From Trinickia terrae (GTDB lineage Bacteria; Pseudomonadota; Gammaproteobacteria; Burkholderiales; Burkholderiaceae), in NCBI RefSeq assembly GCF_005144415.1, contig NZ_SWJE01000007.1:1-64000 (forward strand): a DNA stretch of 64,000 nucleotides, read 5' to 3'. The notes below the pieces were generated by a model, which was not told the DNA's origin, did not search any database, and worked only from the letters and a program-made list of their open reading frames with translations. This document shows, piece by piece, positions 27,228-36,068 of the stretch (position 1 is its first letter; every line of letters begins with the position of its first letter). Position numbers and translations under genes: made by a program.

Positions 27228-28363
27228 ATCCCGCGTTCATCGATGAAATCGCGCTACGTGCAAGCGCTAGTGCAAATGGCCCGGCCATCGCGATCAAGGA
27301 TTCAATCGATATTGCGGGCTACCCGACGACTGGCGCGAGCGCGGCGCTATCCGGCACGGCGCCCGCAACGGCGCACGCCGAAGTCGTGCAGCGCCTGCTC
27401 GACGCCGGATGGCGGATTCAGGGGAAGGCGAACATGCACGAGCTCGCCTTCGGCATGACAGGCATCAACGACTTCACGGGAACGCCGCTCAATCCCCAAG
27501 ATCCCTTGCGCATCCCAGGGGGCTCGTCGAGCGGATCGGCATCGGCAGTCGGACTCGGGCTCGTGGACGCGGCGCTCGGAACCGATACCGGCGGCTCCGT
27601 CCGCGGCCCGGCCGCCTGTTGCGGAGTGATCGGGCTCAAGCCGACGTTCGGCCGCGTAGCGCGTGCCGGCGTCTTGCCCGAACGCACTACCCTGGATTGC
27701 GTCGGCCCCTTCGCACGCGATATGCGCATCCTCATCGCGACGATGGCCGTCATCGATCCGACCTTCGATGCCGCCGCGGCACGCCGCGATGTGAATCGGG
27801 CGCGCGTAGCCATCGTCAGAACAGACGCTGACGCTTCGATCGACACCGCTGTCCGGCACGCCGTGAAGCGTGCGGGATTTGTCGAGACGATTGTCGAGCT
27901 GCACGCGATGCGGGAAGCGTTCGAGGCCGGCCTCGCCATCATCAACAGGGAAACGTCGGCTGCCTTCGGTCACCTGGTCGAAACCGGCAAGCTCGGCGCC
28001 GATCTCGACAAGCGCCTGCGCACGGCCGCCAACACGACGCAGGAGCAAGTCGAAGCGGCTGAACGGGTCCGCAGCGCGTTCACGAAAGCAGTGGACCATG
28101 CTCTCGAGAGTGCCGCAGTCCTCGTCTTGCCGACGCTTCCGTCACTGCCCATCACGTTGGAAGCGGCACGTGCAGGCGAGTCCGTGATTGCCATGTCGTC
28201 GTTGATCAGGCCGTTCAATCTGAGCGGTCATCCTGCCTTGAGTTTGCCGCTGCCGATCCAGGGATCGAAAATAAAAGCGGGGCTGCAGATTGTCGGCAGG
28301 AAAGGCGCCGATGAAACCGTATGCGCCTTCGCCGCACACTTTGAAGAAGCGCTCGCGCGATAA
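27224..28363 (+). CDS. iacH: Amidase-signature enzyme
   Basis: 379-aa amidase-signature hydrolase with the full Ser-cisSer-Lys triad. The lysine is in AIAIKDSIDIAGY, and the serines are in PGGSSSGSASAVG and GTDTGGSVRGPAACCGVIGL. IacH is conserved in iac clusters and may release IAA from amide conjugates or open an oxindole ring; its exact substrate is not proven. It overlaps iacI by 4 nt. A start at 27191 inside iacI is possible but less likely. Confidence 0.84.
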   Translation: MNPAFIDEIALRASASANGPAIAIKDSIDIAGYPTTGASAALSGTAPATAHAEVVQRLLDAGWRIQGKANMHELAFGMTGINDFTGTPLNPQDPLRIPGGSSSGSASAVGLGLVDAALGTDTGGSVRGPAACCGVIGLKPTFGRVARAGVLPERTTLDCVGPFARDMRILIATMAVIDPTFDAAAARRDVNRARVAIVRTDADASIDTAVRHAVKRAGFVETIVELHAMREAFEAGLAIINRETSAAFGHLVETGKLGADLDKRLRTAANTTQEQVEAAERVRSAFTKAVDHALESAAVLVLPTLPSLPITLEAARAGESVIAMSSLIRPFNLSGHPALSLPLPIQGSKIKAGLQIVGRKGADETVCAFAAHFEEALAR

Positions 28364-28374
28364 CAACGAGGAGC

Positions 28375-29124
28375 ATGAACATGTCGAAGAGAATCGTTCT
28401 GGTAACTGGCGCGGCCCGGGGCCTCGGCGCAGTAGTCGCACGCAGATTTCACCAAGCGGGCTACCGCGTGGGCTTGGCGGACATTGCATTCGACGAAGTG
28501 CAAGGCGTCGCGCGTGAACTCGACGCAAGCGGCGACACGGCCTGCGCGATCCGCCTCGACGTCACCTCGAAAGCCGACTTCGCCGCGGCGCTCGATACGC
28601 TCGTCCAGCGATGGGGCGGCGTGGACGTGCTGGTGAACAACGCCGGCGCATCGAAAGTCGTGCCGGTCATGGACATTACCGCCGAGCAGTTCGACCTGGT
28701 CATCGATGTGAACCTGCGGAGCGTGCTATTCGGCTGTCAAGTGTTCGGCCAATACTTCGCGGACCGCGGCGAAGGACGCATCGTCAATGTGGCATCGCTG
28801 GCCGGACAGAACGGCGGCTCTGCGACGGGGGCGCACTATGCGGCGGCCAAGGGTGGCGCCATCACGCTGACCAAGGTCTTCGCTCGCGACCTCGCCGCGC
28901 GCGGCGTGACGGTCAACGCCATTTCCCCGGGGCCGCTCGATCTTCCGATCGTCCACGAGAGCGTCCCGGCCGATAAGCTGAAAACGGTGATAGCGGGCAT
29001 CCCGGTCGGCCGCCTGGGCTCCGCGCAATATGTCGCCGACGTCGCCGTATTGCTGGCGTCGCCGGACGCATACTTCGCGAACGGCGCATGCTGGGACGTG
29101 AATGGCGGCTTGTATATGCGCTGA
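28375..29124 (+). CDS. iacE: Short-chain dehydrogenase of auxin catabolism
   Basis: 249-aa classical SDR. The cofactor motif is VTGAARGLGAVVARRF, the structural motif NNAGAS, and the catalytic Ser-Tyr-Lys lies in VASLAGQNGG and HYAAAKGGAIT. In characterised systems IacE reduces dioxindole-3-acetate-type intermediates before ring attack by IacCD. It lies 11 nt after iacH and closes the iacC-D-tautomerase-I-H-E operon. ATG 28381 is an equally possible start, two codons in. Confidence 0.82.
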   Translation: MNMSKRIVLVTGAARGLGAVVARRFHQAGYRVGLADIAFDEVQGVARELDASGDTACAIRLDVTSKADFAAALDTLVQRWGGVDVLVNNAGASKVVPVMDITAEQFDLVIDVNLRSVLFGCQVFGQYFADRGEGRIVNVASLAGQNGGSATGAHYAAAKGGAITLTKVFARDLAARGVTVNAISPGPLDLPIVHESVPADKLKTVIAGIPVGRLGSAQYVADVAVLLASPDAYFANGACWDVNGGLYMR

Positions 29125-29340
29125 GGTTCTTCACCTTCACCAGGCTTCAACGCAGTCGCGTCCAATCCGAATACCGTCTCGTCACCGGGCGCGGCTACCG
29201 CAAGCGCCCCGCTCCCTCCGTTTGTTCGCATTCCCAATACCCCTCTAAAGAAAATCACTAGAACGGGTGGGAATCGCTTTAATCAAGTCCATCGCGGCAG
29301 CGCCGATATTCCTATAGACATCCTCCACAGGAAACCCAAA

Positions 29341-30897
29341 ATGATCGCCAGGAAAACAGTACGAGGCCGCTTGCTGCAGACTCTTGCATCGCTGTCGTTC
29401 CTCATGCTCTGCGGCAGCATGCTTGGCATCTGGGGAGAGTATCGCGACCTGACCGCCATGGAGAATATCTACCTGACCGACGCATCAGGAACCGAACTGT
29501 TACTGCAGATCAAAGCCGATTCTCTCGACGTGATTGCGATCCTGACCTCGCTGGCAACGTTCGCGGAGTCGGAGCGGCCTGAGCGGCTCCGCAAGGTAGC
29601 GGTCGTCTTGAAGGCTATCGACCGGAACCGTGACCAATATCTTGCGATCGCAAATGGTTCGCAAAGAAGGGGGCAGGCCACCGTGTTTTCCGATCGTCTC
29701 GACCGGTTTCGCGCATTTCTCGACGATCTGCAAACCATTCAGGCGACAGCGGATCCGGCGTCGCGAGCGCAAAAGATGAGCCAAGGAAAGGCGGCATACA
29801 ACGCTTTTCATCAATCGCTCGAAACGCTGATCGACGATCAAAAACGCGATGCAAACCAACGCTTCAACGACAGCAAGACAGAGATCCAACACCACATCGT
29901 CCTGCTTGCCGCGCTAGGGCTGTGCAGCATGATCGTGGCACTTGTCAGTTACGTATCCCTCACGCGCAAGGTCATCGTTCCGCTCACAACCGCCGCCGAA
30001 GATTGCGAGCGGATTGCGGCCGGCAATCTCGAGACCGTGCGGCCACAAGAAAGCCATAGCGGAGAAATTGGACGGCTGTTCGACGCATTCGGGCACATGC
30101 AGTCGATCTTGCGCGACATTGTCGGCGATGTTCGCAGCGGCAGCGAATCGGTTGCCAGCGCCACGGCCCAGATCGCCGCCGGCAACGCCGACCTCTCGCA
30201 GCGCACGGAAGAGCAAGCGGCGTCGATAGAAGCCATCGTGGCCGACCTCAACGAGTTCGCCGAAAGAGCGCAGAGGAATTCGCTCGAAGCTACCAAAGCG
30301 TTGCGCTTTGCATCCGACGTGGAAGGCATTGCGATTGAAGGTCGCTCGGAGATGGATGCCGTCGTCTCGACGATGGATCTCATCGTAAAGAGTTCGCAGC
30401 GGATGAACGAAATCATCGGAACGATCGAATCGCTCTCGTTTCAGACCAATATTCTGGCGCTCAATGCGGCGGTCGAATCCGCTCGTGCGGGTGAGCACGG
30501 CAGGGGCTTTGCCGTCGTGGCCGCCGAGGTGCGCAGTCTCGCGCAAAGGTCGGCGGTCGCCGCGCGAGAGATCGGTGAGTTGATCCGCAGCTCGTCAAAC
30601 GAGATTGATCGCGGTAGTCAGCGGGTTCAGGCTGCCGGGCTGAAGATGGCGCAGATTTCCGACGCGGTACGTGAAACGAGCGGGATCATGCGAGACATTG
30701 CGGAAGTGTCGTCGGCTCAGAACAGCGACATCGTCCGTACCCAATCCGCGCTCGACCAGATCGAGCAAACCACTCAACGGAATGCGGCCCTCGTGGAGCA
30801 AGCGTCCGCGGCTGCAGCCTCGCTGCGCGACGATGCCGCGAGGCTTGCGCGCACCATGCAGTTTTTTGCTTCGCCCCCTGGCGTGCCCATGCATTGA
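29341..30897 (+). CDS. Methyl-accepting chemotaxis protein
   Basis: 518-aa chemoreceptor. A first membrane helix is at about residues 10-32 and a periplasmic four-helix-bundle ligand domain at about 35-185. The second helix is at about 187-207 (IVLLAALGLCSMIVALVSYV). Next comes a HAMP domain (CERIAAGNLETVRPQESHSG) and the signalling hairpin with the invariant tip FQTNILALNAAVESARAGEH. There is no C-terminal CheR-binding pentapeptide. Set between iac catabolic genes, it is a good candidate IAA or indole chemoreceptor; this is inference from context. It has its own 216-nt upstream gap. Confidence 0.87.
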   Translation: MIARKTVRGRLLQTLASLSFLMLCGSMLGIWGEYRDLTAMENIYLTDASGTELLLQIKADSLDVIAILTSLATFAESERPERLRKVAVVLKAIDRNRDQYLAIANGSQRRGQATVFSDRLDRFRAFLDDLQTIQATADPASRAQKMSQGKAAYNAFHQSLETLIDDQKRDANQRFNDSKTEIQHHIVLLAALGLCSMIVALVSYVSLTRKVIVPLTTAAEDCERIAAGNLETVRPQESHSGEIGRLFDAFGHMQSILRDIVGDVRSGSESVASATAQIAAGNADLSQRTEEQAASIEAIVADLNEFAERAQRNSLEATKALRFASDVEGIAIEGRSEMDAVVSTMDLIVKSSQRMNEIIGTIESLSFQTNILALNAAVESARAGEHGRGFAVVAAEVRSLAQRSAVAAREIGELIRSSSNEIDRGSQRVQAAGLKMAQISDAVRETSGIMRDIAEVSSAQNSDIVRTQSALDQIEQTTQRNAALVEQASAAAASLRDDAARLARTMQFFASPPGVPMH

Positions 30898-30954
30898 GCG
30901 GCCCACGACGGCCGTTTTCGATTTTCGTGCGCGCCCGGATGCGTCAGCCGCAGT

Positions 30955-31587
30955 CTATTCCCTGCCGTCCCTTTCGTTACCCAGAATCATGCCGGCGTCC
31001 CGGACCAGTTCGGCGATCGACGTTACCCCGAGCTTTTCCTTGATGCTTGCCCGATGGACATCCACGGTCTTGACGCTGATCCCAAGGTCTGACGCGATCT
31101 TCTTGCTTCCCTTCCCGTCGAGCACCTGCATCAGCACTTCCCTTTCGCGCGTGGTAAGCGATTCGATCCGCTGCTGAAGCTCCCTGCGCCGCATGCCGGC
31201 GGCATGGCGCTGCGTAGCCAGCTTCAAAGCGCGCTGGATGCGTTCGAGCATCTGTTGAGAGTTGTACGGTTTTTCCACAAAATCGATCGCGCCATTCTGC
31301 AGCGCACGGACGGACATCGGAATGTCCCCATGCCCGCTGACGAAAATAATCGGCAGCGTCGATCCACGCTTGTTCAATTCCGCCTGCACTTCAAAACCGC
31401 TCGTTTCCGGCATTCGGACATCCAGGACGAGGCACGCCGGATTCTTTTCATCGAATGCATCGAGGAAAGCGGACGCGGTCGCGAATCCTTTCGAGGCAAT
31501 TCCGACCGACTCGAGCAGCCAGGACAGCGACGTACGCAGACCATTGTCGTCGTCGACGATATAAACGATGGCAGATGGCGAGGTCAT
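30955..31587 (-). CDS. FixJ/NarL-type response regulator
   Basis: 210-aa regulator. The receiver has acidic pocket VDDD, phospho-acceptor Asp56 (LVLDVRMPETSG), and Ser and Lys in FVSGHGD and FVEKPYN. The LuxR-type HTH is REREVLMQVLDGKGSKKIAS then SVKTVDVHRASIKEKLG. It is the natural partner of the FixL-like kinase at 20772-22298, although 8.7 kb away. It reads away from the divergent iacG, so it may act on the gap at 31588-31812. Start 31587 is preferred over an upstream in-frame start because the receiver begins immediately. Confidence 0.86.
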   Translation of the reverse strand: MTSPSAIVYIVDDDNGLRTSLSWLLESVGIASKGFATASAFLDAFDEKNPACLVLDVRMPETSGFEVQAELNKRGSTLPIIFVSGHGDIPMSVRALQNGAIDFVEKPYNSQQMLERIQRALKLATQRHAAGMRRRELQQRIESLTTREREVLMQVLDGKGSKKIASDLGISVKTVDVHRASIKEKLGVTSIAELVRDAGMILGNERDGRE

Positions 31588-31812
31588 TTCCAGTCCAATT
31601 CGTATCTGTTCTTGATGCGTTGGCTCAAGTTTGAGCGCATCGCGGTCGACTCGCAACCGCAAATAAATTGATTTCAGGCAGGCGGCCTGGGGAAACCTTT
31701 AGATGCGTAGGGAACTGCTTCAACGTTTGTGGCGTTGATGCCGATTTCGTCCGCCGATACCGTGGACTACGCTACATCCTAACGTCACATCCAGCGTCGG
31801 AGCTTCACTACC

Positions 31813-32343
31813 ATGGCCAACAACACCCCCCCCTATGCAACGAACGATGAAGCGCGCCGCCTGTTTCGGAACGCCATGGCTCACCTGGGCGCCGCGGTGA
31901 ACATCATCACCACATCGGGGTCTTCAGGACGCTGCGGGATCACTGCAAGCGCAGTCTGCTCCGTAACCGATGCGCCGCCGACCTTGCTGGTCTGCCTCAA
32001 CCGATCGAGCGCCTTGCACGCGGTCTTCGAGAAGAACCGGAATGTCTGCATCAACGTGCTCACCGGGCATCACGAACCGCTGGCTCGGCATTTCGCGGGG
32101 TTCACCGAAATGCCCATGCAGAAGCGCTTTGAATTAAACGCATGGGACGATGGCGAGCACGGCGTCCCCGTTCTGCAGGACGCGCTCGCAAGCCTGGAAG
32201 GGGCGATCGTCGACCTCAAGAATGTAGGCTCGCACTCGGTCATGTTTGTCGAGGCCACCAGAATCCGCGTTCAAAACGGAGGTGATAGCCTGATCTACTT
32301 CAACAGGCATTTTCATCGCTTGCCCGCCGCGCTTGCGGCGTGA
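31813..32343 (+). CDS. iacG: Flavin reductase partner of IacA
   Basis: 176-aa HpaC/ActVB-like flavin:NADH reductase: FRNAMAHLGAAVNIITTSGS, then GITASAVCSVTDAPPTLLVC and NRNVCINVLTGHHEPLARHF, ending in the conserved DSLIYFNRHFHRL. It supplies free reduced flavin to the two-component monooxygenase IacA. Divergent from the FixJ-like regulator. It could also serve the HpaB-type oxygenase at 57 kb, which has no reductase of its own nearby. Confidence 0.86.
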   Translation: MANNTPPYATNDEARRLFRNAMAHLGAAVNIITTSGSSGRCGITASAVCSVTDAPPTLLVCLNRSSALHAVFEKNRNVCINVLTGHHEPLARHFAGFTEMPMQKRFELNAWDDGEHGVPVLQDALASLEGAIVDLKNVGSHSVMFVEATRIRVQNGGDSLIYFNRHFHRLPAALAA

Positions 32344-32823
32344 ATCCAGTCTTTGCTAGTCGAAGACATCGATAGGCAAATCGCAATCCAGCAGGGTGCA
32401 CGTCGTCTGCGCCCGCCTGGGCGTTCTCACATCTGATCCCTTCTTCCGGCGAGCACATACCGTCCACCGGTTCCGTGCATCGACCATCTCCGATCACGCG
32501 GGCTAGCCGCGTGATCGGCAATCCCCCATAACCCATCGCAGTCCATATCTACTTCCACGCCTCCCGATTGGTCAGCCTAATGGATGCTTGGTCGCTTAGC
32601 TTAATTCAACGTCCACATCAGGATTTCCTGACAACTCAGCGCGACTTATCTCCAAAATTTACGACGCTGATATGTCTACCCCTTTTAGGCAGATTTGACG
32701 TGGATATATGACACCTCGACACTCCATCGTGCGGATACCTTAGTAAATTTTCCGCCTCACATCGCGATTGGCAGCGCGCTCAGTAATCGCAACATTAATA
32801 TCCATCGGAATTGGAGACCTAAG
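32344..32823. other. Long intergenic region with a 12-bp hairpin
   Basis: 480 nt between iacG and the MFS gene. It contains a perfect 12-bp inverted repeat CCGATCACGCGG-GCTAG-CCGCGTGATCGG at 32490-32518 with no T-tract. The last 250 nt are markedly more AT-rich and presumably hold the promoter of the transporter-porin unit. No credible small gene is visible; an in-frame start at 32695 for the MFS would add an unlikely leader. Confidence 0.55.
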
Positions 32824-34221
32824 ATGTCTTCGTCGACAAAACCCAAGTCGGTCAAGCGGTACACATATGAATGGTATGTGGTCATCGTGTGCATGCTTGC
32901 GTACGTATTTTCTTTCGTCGACCGGCAAGTGCTGGCATTGATGATCGAGCCCATCAAGCACGATCTTCAGCTCAGCGATACGCAGTTCAGCCTGCTGCAG
33001 GGGTTCGCCTTCTCGTTGTTCTACGCAATCATGGGAATGCCGATCGCCTACCTCGCGGATCGCTTCGCTCGCCCGCGAATCATCGCGATCGGCATCGCGT
33101 TATGGAGCATCGCCACAGCAGGGTGCGGCACCGCTCAAACGTTTGTGCAGATGTTCGCCGCCCGCTTGAGCGTCGGCGTCGGAGAGGCTGCCTTATCCCC
33201 AAGCACGTACTCGATGCTTTCCGATTACTTCCCCAAGGAAAAGCTCGGACGTGCGCTCGGCATTTACTCTCTGGGATCGTTCATCGGAGGCGGGATGGCC
33301 TTTCTGGTCGGCGGCTACGTCATCGCTCTGCTGAAGCACGCGACCAGTTTCTCGCTCCCCGTCCTGGGCGAAGTGCATGCCTGGCAGATCACGTTCTTCA
33401 TCGTGGGGTTGCCGGGTCTCCTGATAGCGCTTTTGTTTTTCGCAACTGTCCGCGATCCGCAGCGCAAGGGTCTCGCCAGCGATATCCATGGTCAAGCCAT
33501 GAAGGTGTCGTTGCCGGATACCTTCCGCTTCATCGGAAAACATCGAGCGACGTTCTTCTGCCACTTCGTCGGGTTTTCGTTTTACGCGATGACGCTCTAT
33601 TGCCTCATGTCATGGTCGCCCGCGTTCTACATGCGCCACTTTGGGCTGTCGCCGGTCGAGGCCGGCTACAAGCTCGGGGCCGTCTTGCTCGTCGCCAATA
33701 CGGCCGGGGTTTTTTGCGGCGGCTGGCTCAATGACTGGTTTCTGCGTCGCGGCTATCGGGATGCGCCGATGCGCGCCGCGTGGCTGGGGGCGCTTTTCCT
33801 GATCGTCCCATCGGTCGCGATGACGCAGGCGGGAGATGCCGGCGGCTCGCTGGTGTGGCTCGTGCTCGCGATGTTCTTCGCCTCCTTCCCGCTCCCCACG
33901 TCCGCCGCCGCGATGCAGAATCTCGCACCCAACCAGATGCGCGCTCAGGTCTCAGCCATCTTCCTGCTCGTTTCCAATCTGATCGGACTCGGCTTGGGAA
34001 CCACGCTCGTCGCCCTCGTGACCGACAAGATTTTCGGTTCTCCGCTCGCGGTGGGAAATTCGATGGCCGTGATCAATGCGATCGCGACGGTACTCGCCTT
34101 CGCACTGCTCTACGTCGGATGCCGCCACTATCGCGCAAGTCTCGAACGCGAAGCGCCACTATCGGCAACAGCGCCGCCTGATATGAGTGTTGCAAGTGTG
34201 ACGCCCGCATCGTCGTCCTAA
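32824..34221 (+). CDS. MFS transporter, candidate IAA uptake permease
   Basis: 465-aa permease with 12 predicted membrane helices. The first helix contains YVFSFVDRQVLALMIEPIKH, a spinster/aromatic-acid-like MFS start. The loop 2-3 motif is ADRFARPRIIAIGIALWS and the GVGEAALSPSTYSML helix-5 region is conserved. The N-terminus is cytoplasmic and basic (TKPKSVKRYTYEW). It lies between iacG and a porin, suggesting uptake of IAA or a related aromatic acid. Start 32824 was chosen as the first ATG before the charged tail. Confidence 0.82.
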   Translation: MSSSTKPKSVKRYTYEWYVVIVCMLAYVFSFVDRQVLALMIEPIKHDLQLSDTQFSLLQGFAFSLFYAIMGMPIAYLADRFARPRIIAIGIALWSIATAGCGTAQTFVQMFAARLSVGVGEAALSPSTYSMLSDYFPKEKLGRALGIYSLGSFIGGGMAFLVGGYVIALLKHATSFSLPVLGEVHAWQITFFIVGLPGLLIALLFFATVRDPQRKGLASDIHGQAMKVSLPDTFRFIGKHRATFFCHFVGFSFYAMTLYCLMSWSPAFYMRHFGLSPVEAGYKLGAVLLVANTAGVFCGGWLNDWFLRRGYRDAPMRAAWLGALFLIVPSVAMTQAGDAGGSLVWLVLAMFFASFPLPTSAAAMQNLAPNQMRAQVSAIFLLVSNLIGLGLGTTLVALVTDKIFGSPLAVGNSMAVINAIATVLAFALLYVGCRHYRASLEREAPLSATAPPDMSVASVTPASSS

Positions 34222-34258
34222 TTACAAATTCGTACTTTCTCTTGGTTTGGAAATCGTG

Positions 34259-35389
34259 ATGAAAAAGACCTTCATTTCCGCTGCCGTCGCAGCGATGGGC
34301 GTTTGCGGCGTGCTCCCGGCACATGCGCAGTCAAGCGTAACGATGTACGGCCTCATCAGTACGGGGGTCGGCTATGTGAGTAACGCCGGGGGCGCCAAGG
34401 AATATGCCCTTTACTCCGGGACGAACCAGAACAATCGATGGGGCTTCAGGGTCAGGGAAGACCTCGGCGGCGGTCTTGCTGCGGTGGCTCAACTCGAAAG
34501 CGGCTTTGACATTACCACGGGCAACCTGGGCCAGAACGGCCGCATGTTCGGCCGGCAGGCCTGGGTTGGACTGCAAAGCAACACCTTGGGAACCGTGACG
34601 TTCGGCCGGCAGTACGATGCGTTTTTCGACTATATCGCCCAGTTCTCGGCACCCTATGCTTCGGGCGGGCTTGCAGCGCATCCTGGGGACTCGGACAACC
34701 TGATGGGAAGCTGGCGCTATAACAACAGCATCAAATACGCGACGCCGGTCTGGAACGGCTTCTCCGCGGAAGCGCTTTACGCCATGAGCAATTCGACCGA
34801 CTTCGCCCTCAACAGAGCATGGAGCACGGGCGTGCGGTACACGGGAAATCGATTCAGCGTCGCGGCGGCCTATGTGGAGATCCAGCGTCCCGGCACGACC
34901 AACGCCAACGGCGCGGTAACGAACGATTATTCGGGCGCGCCGTTCTGGCTGTTCCGCACGAGCCCGCTCAACAGCGCGGTGGGTGTTCAGCGGCAGCGCA
35001 ATATCGGTGCGGGCGGAAATTACCGCGTTACCGACAAGGCCACGCTAAGCGCGTTTGTGGACGACATCCGGTATGACTATCTCGACCACTCCAGCCTGCA
35101 CCTCAACAACTACGACGTCTCGTTTTCGTACTTGCTGACGCCGGCGTTGTCGGTGGCGGCGTCTTACGTTTATACACACGGCACGTACGGCGGGCTCGAA
35201 GCCAACCCCCACTGGAACACGGGGCAGATCACGGTGGACTACGCATTGTCGAAGCGCACCGATGTCTACGTGTTCGACGACTACCAGCGTGTCAGCGGCC
35301 CGCACGCCGCGGCGGATATTTTCCTCAATGCCCCGTCGACCAGCAAGAGCCAGAATCTGGTGGTCGCGGGCATACGCCATAAGTTTTGA
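34259..35389 (+). CDS. General porin, outer membrane
   Basis: 376-aa trimeric 16-strand porin of the Burkholderia OmpC-like type. A signal peptide ends in LPAHA-QSSVTMYG; the first strand SSVTMYGLISTGVGYVSNAG and the RWGFRVREDLGGGLAAVAQL block are family markers. The loop/strand GNLGQNGRMFGRQAWVGLQS is conserved, and the C-terminal strand ends VVAGIRHKF with the Phe needed for BAM insertion. It lies 37 nt after the MFS gene, likely co-transcribed for substrate entry. A 10-bp hairpin follows the stop. Confidence 0.9.
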   Translation: MKKTFISAAVAAMGVCGVLPAHAQSSVTMYGLISTGVGYVSNAGGAKEYALYSGTNQNNRWGFRVREDLGGGLAAVAQLESGFDITTGNLGQNGRMFGRQAWVGLQSNTLGTVTFGRQYDAFFDYIAQFSAPYASGGLAAHPGDSDNLMGSWRYNNSIKYATPVWNGFSAEALYAMSNSTDFALNRAWSTGVRYTGNRFSVAAAYVEIQRPGTTNANGAVTNDYSGAPFWLFRTSPLNSAVGVQRQRNIGAGGNYRVTDKATLSAFVDDIRYDYLDHSSLHLNNYDVSFSYLLTPALSVAASYVYTHGTYGGLEANPHWNTGQITVDYALSKRTDVYVFDDYQRVSGPHAAADIFLNAPSTSKSQNLVVAGIRHKF

Positions 35390-35411
35390 CTTCGCCGTAG
35401 CGAGTTGGCTG

Positions 35412-35437
35412 AGCTCTCCCCGATGTTGGGGAGAGCT
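35412..35437. terminator. Hairpin between porin and ferredoxin genes
   Basis: AGCTCTCCCC (35412-35421) pairs perfectly with GGGGAGAGCT (35428-35437) around a 6-nt loop. It sits between the ends of two convergent genes; no long T-tract follows, so it may be a bidirectional, weak or Rho-assisted terminator. Confidence 0.65.
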
Positions 35438-35445
35438 TGTGCGAT

Positions 35446-35745
35446 TCAGGCCACCCGCGCCAGCGTAATGGCATGCTCAGGGCACGCCGTCACGCATAAC
35501 CCGCACGCCTTGCACGCCTCGGCATTCGGCGTATAAGCCACTTTCATCCCGTGCACGCGCAGCTTGAATTTCTGCAGCGGCCCCAGCGGCTCGTAGTCCG
35601 CCGCGTCGATCCGGCGGACTTCGAAAACATGCTCGGGGCATACGGCCACGCAATCGCCTTTACCTTCGCAGCGCGTCAGTTTCACCTGCGGCGCAAACAC
35701 GCCGGCGTCCTGCTTGCATGCGGAGCTCCGCGGCGGCCGGCTCAT
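35446..35745 (-). CDS. Ferredoxin with two Fe-S cluster motifs
   Basis: 99-aa electron carrier. The C-terminal motif CKACGLCVTACP is a complete CxxCxxCxxxCP [4Fe-4S] set. The N-terminal motif CEGKGDCVAVCP lacks the second cysteine, so that site may hold a [3Fe-4S] cluster or recruit another ligand. The stretch DYEPLGPLQKFKLRVHG separates them. It overlaps the upstream small membrane-protein gene by 4 nt and is last in a sigma factor-membrane protein-ferredoxin operon. Confidence 0.82.
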   Translation of the reverse strand: MSRPPRSSACKQDAGVFAPQVKLTRCEGKGDCVAVCPEHVFEVRRIDAADYEPLGPLQKFKLRVHGMKVAYTPNAEACKACGLCVTACPEHAITLARVA

Positions 35746-36056
35746 GCGCCATCCCCCTGCGGCTTGTCGGCAGGCGGCAGCGCGCCCTTCTGAAAGCGCT
35801 CGCGCTCCTCCGGCGTCATCCGCTCCCAGCGGCGCCAGTGGCGGTGTCCGCGCCAGCCGCCATGTCCGCGGAATCCGCCGAACAAGATGCGGCTCAGCAC
35901 GAGCAGCCCAAGCGCGTGCGGATAGTCAATCGATCGGCCGCCGATAAACAGCGCCGGGACGACCCAATTCCAGAGCGCCATCACCATCCATCCCAGCACC
36001 GCAATGCCCGCCAGAATCAGCAGAGCCTTGCCGAAGCACCTCAGTTTGAAATTCAT
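35742..36056 (-). CDS. Small membrane protein with His/Arg/Gly-rich segment
   Basis: 104-aa protein. Two hydrophobic helices lie at about residues 10-32 (LLILAGIAVLGWMVMALWNW) and 46-60, followed by a basic, His- and Gly-rich stretch (FRGHGGWRGHRHWRRWERMT) and a charged tail with TPEERERFQKG. The His-rich patch could bind metal. It lies 12 nt after the ECF sigma gene and could act as a small anti-sigma-like sensor, but no anti-sigma domain is recognisable. Unknown function. Confidence 0.65.
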   Translation of the reverse strand: MNFKLRCFGKALLILAGIAVLGWMVMALWNWVVPALFIGGRSIDYPHALGLLVLSRILFGGFRGHGGWRGHRHWRRWERMTPEERERFQKGALPPADKPQGDGA

Positions 36057-36068
36057 CCATCCGCTCCT

